DNA of 17,141 nt from NCBI GenBank assembly GCA_036381125.1, contig DASVDK010000203.1:1-17141 (forward strand). Reading direction: 5' to 3'. Position numbers and translations under genes: made by a program. Under the pieces are notes generated by a model, which worked only from the letters and a program-made list of their open reading frames with translations, was not told the origin of the DNA and made no database searches. Each line of letters opens with the position of its first letter. Within the stretch, counting starts at the first letter, position 1. Of this stretch, positions 15,575 through 17,141 are shown one piece after another. Source of the DNA: DASVDK01 sp036381125 [NCBI: Thermodesulfobacteriota bacterium]. Its GTDB lineage: Bacteria; DASVDK01.

Positions 15575-16441
15575 GTGGAGCGACAGCCGATCGGCATCCT
15601 GGACTCCGGCGTGGGCGGACTCGCGGTCGCCCGTGCGATCCTCGACCGGCTCCCCGGCGAGGCCATTCTCTATTACGCCGACACCGCCCACTTTCCCTAC
15701 GGCGAGCGGACGCTCTCGGACGTCCGGGCGCTCTGCGTGAGCGGGATCCGCCGGCTGGCGTCGCTCGACGCCGCCTGCGTCGTGGTCGCCTGCAACACCG
15801 CCGCGGCCTCGAGCCTCGACGACGGCGCGCCGCGCGTGCGCCTGCCGGTCTTCGACGTCCTCTCGAGCCCGGTCCTCGCGGGGACGCTGCGCCGCTGGCA
15901 CGGCGCGCGCCTGGGGCTCGTCGCCACGCCGCTCACCGTGGCAAGCGGCGCCTATCAGGCGATCGTCGAGCACTTCGCCCGGCCTCGCCGCCTCGCCGTG
16001 GTCCCGACCGCGCGCCTGGCCCGGATCGTCGAGGGCGGCGCGGCCGACGCCCCGAAGGCCGCCGACGCCGTCCGGAGCGAACTCGCCCCTCTCCTCGGCG
16101 AGCGGCTCGACGCCCTGATCCTCGGCTGCACGCACTTCGGCTTCCTCGAGGCCGCCATCCGGGCCGTCGTGGGGCCGGACGTCGCGGTCATCGACCCCGC
16201 GCGCCTCGTGGCGCGGGGCGTCGCCGACGCCCTCGAGACGGCCGGCCTCGCCCGACGCGAGCCGGCCGGCGCGCCCCCGCGGCACCGCCTCGTCGTCACC
16301 GGCGGACGGGCCGACGAGGTCGCCCGTGCCGCCGCTCGACTCGGGATCGCCTTCGAGCGCTGCGAGCTCGGCGAGGACGCTCCACGGGGGGCCGTCGCGC
16401 CGGCCGGTGAGGCGGACCGCCCCGGAGTCGGCCTGCGATGA
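15575..16441 (+). CDS. murI: Glutamate racemase
   Basis: A 288-aa cofactor-independent racemase interconverting L- and D-glutamate. The two catalytic cysteines are in place: Cys73 in VACNTAAA and Cys185 in LILGCTHF, with the N-terminal GILDSGVGGL (Asp10, Ser11) and ADTAHFPYGERT. The GTG at 15575 is chosen because GGAGG lies 7 nt before it and the sigma-54 start point falls at about 15558. The in-frame ATG at 15548 would then lie outside the message. The usual PGA-containing loop after the first Cys reads PVFDVLSSPV here, a divergent feature. It overlaps the GNAT gene by 4 nt (ATGA). MurI normally supplies D-Glu for peptidoglycan, but nitrogen-type sigma-54 control and the acyltransferase partner suggest a special role. 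Confidence 0.92.
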   Translation: MERQPIGILDSGVGGLAVARAILDRLPGEAILYYADTAHFPYGERTLSDVRALCVSGIRRLASLDAACVVVACNTAAASSLDDGAPRVRLPVFDVLSSPVLAGTLRRWHGARLGLVATPLTVASGAYQAIVEHFARPRRLAVVPTARLARIVEGGAADAPKAADAVRSELAPLLGERLDALILGCTHFGFLEAAIRAVVGPDVAVIDPARLVARGVADALETAGLARREPAGAPPRHRLVVTGGRADEVARAAARLGIAFERCELGEDAPRGAVAPAGEADRPGVGLR

Positions 16442-17141
16442 GCGGCGCCGCCGTGAGCGTCAGGCCGATCGCCACGCTCGAGGAGTACCGCGAGTGCATG
16501 GCGCTCCAGCAGGCCGCCTTCGGCTACGACGACCGCTTCGTCGAGCCGCTGACGCAGCTCGTCACCGCCCAGCGTTACGGCGGCCACGTCCTGGGCGCCT
16601 TCGACCGGGACGGCACGATCCTGGGCTACCTCTACAGTTGCCCGGGGCTGCGCGACGGCGAGCTGCTCTCCTGCTTTCGGATCCTCGCCGTCTCGCCCGC
16701 CGCGCGCGGGCTCGGCATCGGCGAGCGGCTCCTGCTCGCCCTGCGCGACCGCGCGCTCGCCGCCGGCATCCGCACCGTGGTCGCCACGTTCGACCCGCTC
16801 GAGGCCGCCAACGCCCGCCTCTACCTCGGCAAGCTCGGCTTTCGAGGGCTGCGGTTCTACCCCAACCACTACGGCGACCTCGGCCGCGGCCAGAACGCGG
16901 GGCTCGAGACCGACCGGCTCGAGATCGAGTGGACGCTCGACGCCGCAGCCCCCACCCGGCGCGCCGCCGACGGCGAGGTCGCGTCGGGGCGCGACGCGAT
17001 CCCCCGGATCACGGCGCTGTCCGGCGGCCGCGGCGAGTGGCCCTCCTGCACGATCCTTCGGCTCGACCTCGACGCCGAGCGGCTCCTGCTCGAGGTCCCG
17101 GCCTCGATCCAGGCGCTCAAGGCGGCCGACCTCGGGCTGGC
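16438..17141 (+). CDS. GNAT-family acyltransferase, COG3375-like (3' end cut by window edge)
   Basis: The first 234 residues of a GCN5-related acyltransferase. The acyl-CoA pyrophosphate loop is RGLGIGERL (90-98), after the beta-4 strand FRILAVSP. The segments FDPLEAANARLYLGKLGF (118-135) and NHYGDLGRGQNAGLETDRLE (143-162) followed by IEW are distinctive of the COG3375 group rather than of generic GNATs. From established knowledge, members of that group lie beside N-succinylamino-acid racemase and an M20 deacylase, and act as D-amino-acid N-succinyltransferases. The ATG overlaps the murI stop as ATGA, so the two are translationally coupled and share the sigma-54 promoter. The acyl donor and amino acid cannot be read from the sequence. 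Confidence 0.8.
   Translation, partial: MSGAAVSVRPIATLEEYRECMALQQAAFGYDDRFVEPLTQLVTAQRYGGHVLGAFDRDGTILGYLYSCPGLRDGELLSCFRILAVSPAARGLGIGERLLLALRDRALAAGIRTVVATFDPLEAANARLYLGKLGFRGLRFYPNHYGDLGRGQNAGLETDRLEIEWTLDAAAPTRRAADGEVASGRDAIPRITALSGGRGEWPSCTILRLDLDAERLLLEVPASIQALKAADLGL

Overview
The window is a strongly GC-rich chromosomal segment from a diderm (Gram-negative-type) bacterium. LptF and LptG imply an LPS-bearing outer membrane, and an NtrC-type activator paired with a -24/-12 promoter implies sigma-54. The gene mix (archaeal-type SAH hydrolase, amidase, remnants of tricarboxylate-transporter and TauE-like permeases) would fit Rokubacteria/Methylomirabilota-like or deltaproteobacterial soil lineages. 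That placement is only an inference from style. No rRNA, tRNA, CRISPR array or intact transposase gene was seen.

Layout. (1) 1-4250, minus strand: a tightly packed run deoB-deoA-trkH-trkH. Phosphopentomutase and pyrimidine-nucleoside phosphorylase (nucleoside salvage) overlap by 4 nt, followed by two tandem TrkH/KtrB-type K+ channel subunits, the second cut by the window edge. (2) 4378-6659, plus strand: lptF-lptG, the two permease subunits of the LPS export ABC transporter, overlapping by 4 nt. (3) 6660-6780: a small palindromic repeat island carrying GGGGTCAGG-type repeats. (4) 6781-10416, minus strand: the activated-methyl cycle, with metK behind a recognisable promoter and hairpin-rich leader, then ahcY, then a metF-like reductase. 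(5) 10485-13361, minus strand: a decayed accessory block. An apparently intact amidase plus a 64-aa AtzG/GatC-like partner sit between wreckage of a TctA permease on one side and of a GntR/HutC (UTRA) regulator and a TauE/SafE permease on the other. (6) 13556-17141: an NtrC-family sigma-54 activator gene (minus) diverges across a 642-nt control region from a glutamate racemase gene (murI, plus), which overlaps by 4 nt a GNAT-family acyltransferase gene running off the right edge.

The most interesting part is region 6. A near-perfect sigma-54 promoter (TGGCAC-N5-TTGC, 15532-15546) lies just before murI, next to a divergent gene for a sigma-54 activator whose GAFTGA loop reads GAFTDA. The control region also holds an 18-bp perfect palindrome and further copies of its 8-bp half-site. 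The GNAT protein resembles the COG3375 family, whose members are known beside N-succinylamino-acid racemases as D-amino-acid succinyltransferases. Together this suggests a sigma-54-controlled D-amino-acid (D-glutamate) acylation module rather than housekeeping peptidoglycan supply. This is a hypothesis.
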